A stretch of DNA of 64,000 bases from the NCBI GenBank assembly GCA_045617465.1, contig JAZLIQ010000003.1:124001-188000 (forward strand). Reading direction: 5' to 3'. The notes beneath the pieces were generated by a model. That model was given only the letters and a program-made list of their open reading frames with translations, was not told the origin of the DNA and did no database searches. This document shows, one piece after another, positions 63,307-64,000 of the stretch (the first letter of the stretch is position 1; each line of letters opens with the position of its first letter). A program made the position numbers and the translations under genes. The stretch comes from Hennigella sp045617465. Its GTDB lineage: Bacteria; Bacillota_I; Bacilli_A; Mycoplasmatales; Mycoplasmoidaceae.

Positions 63307-64000
63307 ATGTTAGATATCGCAAGAATTAGAAAAGAAGCTGACACAATTAAGAAAAATTTGTCAAGAAGAAATCCTTGCTGAGTTAAGGATATTGATGAAG
63401 TTGTTGCTTTAGATAAAAAGTACCGTGATGTTTTATCACAAGTTGAAAAACTAGGTGCACAAAGAAACTCTTTATCAAAAGATGTTGCTAAAGCAAAAGC
63501 ATCTAAAGATGAACAAACTGCGACTAAGTTACAAAAAGAAGTAACTCAAATTAAAGCTAAAGCTGCTGATCTTGAAAAGCAATCAGCTGCTTTATCAAAA
63601 GAATTAAAAGACAAGATGTTGGGAATTCCAAACTTGCCACACGAATCTGTTCCAACAGGAAAAGATGAAACAGAAAATAAAGAAGTTCATAAATGATCTG
63701 AACCAACTAAATTTGATTTTAAGCCTAAAGCTCATTGAGATTTAGCTGTTGAAGATGGATTAGTTGATTTTGAACGTGCTGTTAAATTAACTGGTACAAG
63801 ATTTACTTGCTATACAAAATATGGAGCAAAATTATTGCGTGCTTTAATCCAATATACATTGGATTCAAACTCTGAAGCAGGATTCCAAGAAATGCTACCA
63901 GCAGTTATCTTAAATGCTACTAGTATGACTGGGACTGGTCAACTTCCTAAATTTGAAGAAGATTTATTTAAATTAACAAATGGTTACTATTTATCTCCTA
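63307..64000 (+). CDS. serS: Seryl-tRNA synthetase, N-terminal part
   Basis: This class II synthetase charges tRNA-Ser; the gene runs off the right edge of the window. The visible 231 residues start MLDIARIRKEADTIKKNL. The N-terminal coiled-coil tRNA-binding arm (~28-105) is rich in K, Q and A. The catalytic-domain entry reads GIPNLPHESVPTGKDETEN, EDGLVDFERAVKLTGTRF (motif 1 region) and FQEMLPAVILNATSMTGTGQLPKFEEDLF. AGGAGA lies 8 nt before the ATG. Trp residues at NPCWVKD and HKWSEP are TGA. Confidence 0.97.

Noticed and set aside
1..64000. CRISPR arrays, insertion sequences, prophage genes, rRNA
   Set aside because: No regularly spaced repeats, transposase, integrase, phage structural genes or rRNA sequence were seen on either strand.

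Overview
The window reads as a chromosome segment of an AT-rich Mollicute (Mycoplasmatales-like) that uses genetic code 4. Nearly every long gene is interrupted by in-frame TGA at conserved tryptophan positions (FtsY, RpoB, RpoC, RplM, LigA, CysS, TruA, TruB), and all join into full-length proteins once TGA is read as Trp. Gram-positive family hallmarks support this: RNase J, RNase HIII, an ECF transporter, DnaB/DnaI helicase loaders and many SxC lipoproteins. Unusual for this group are a trimeric [FeFe]-hydrogenase operon and IspG of the MEP isoprenoid pathway. I cannot name the species. An uncultured gut- or animal-associated anaerobe is an inference only.

Layout. 1-3.8 kb: end of smc, ftsY, a small membrane protein, then rplM-rpsI on the minus strand. 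3.8-11.9 kb: rpoB-rpoC (minus). 12.1-17.9 kb (plus): tRNA-Gly, an orphan polytopic membrane protein, ligA, cysS and a SpoU-family rRNA methyltransferase. 17.9-20.9 kb (minus): two CaCA-type cation exchangers, a small membrane protein and rpsO. 21-23.1 kb (plus): tRNA-His, ispG, rnhC. 23.1-28.3 kb (minus): a small membrane protein, the ECF module with its two ATPases fused in one gene, ecfT-truA, and truB-ribF. 28.3-30.4 kb: a TtcA-like protein, an HPr-like protein, a PHP-family phosphatase and ferredoxin. 30.5-34.6 kb (minus): the hydrogenase operon hydC-hydB-hydA. 34.7-37 kb (plus): def and RNase J. 37-40.5 kb (minus): a decayed RelB/RelE locus and two same-length MFS transporters. 40.5-46.5 kb: a family of lipoproteins interrupted by fumC. 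46.5-51.1 kb (minus): malic enzyme, an APC permease and a second FumC/AspA-family lyase. 51.2-53.9 kb (plus): coaE, dnaB, dnaI. 53.9-56.8 kb (minus): a large 5'-nucleotidase-like lipoprotein and a 33-residue ORF. 56.9-58 kb (plus): dCMP deaminase and an intact RelB/RelE pair. 58-63.2 kb (minus): two tRNAs, a YmdB-like phosphodiesterase, pcrA, and an operon of a small unknown protein, a glycosyltransferase and an RDD membrane protein. From 63.3 kb (plus): serS, cut by the window edge.

How it fits together (inference). Fumarase, a fumarase/aspartase paralogue, malic enzyme and an amino-acid permease could form a route from an imported amino or dicarboxylic acid through fumarate and malate to pyruvate. 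The reduced nicotinamide made there, with reduced ferredoxin, could be reoxidised as H2 by the hydrogenase. The hydrogenase maturases HydE, HydF and HydG, and pyruvate:ferredoxin oxidoreductase, are not in this window.

Expression signals. Many promoter-proximal genes start 6-9 nt after a TATAAT box with no Shine-Dalgarno sequence, suggesting leaderless mRNAs. Intrinsic terminator hairpins often abut the next -10 box. There is no gene-free stretch longer than 300 bases. I saw no insertion sequence, prophage or CRISPR array.
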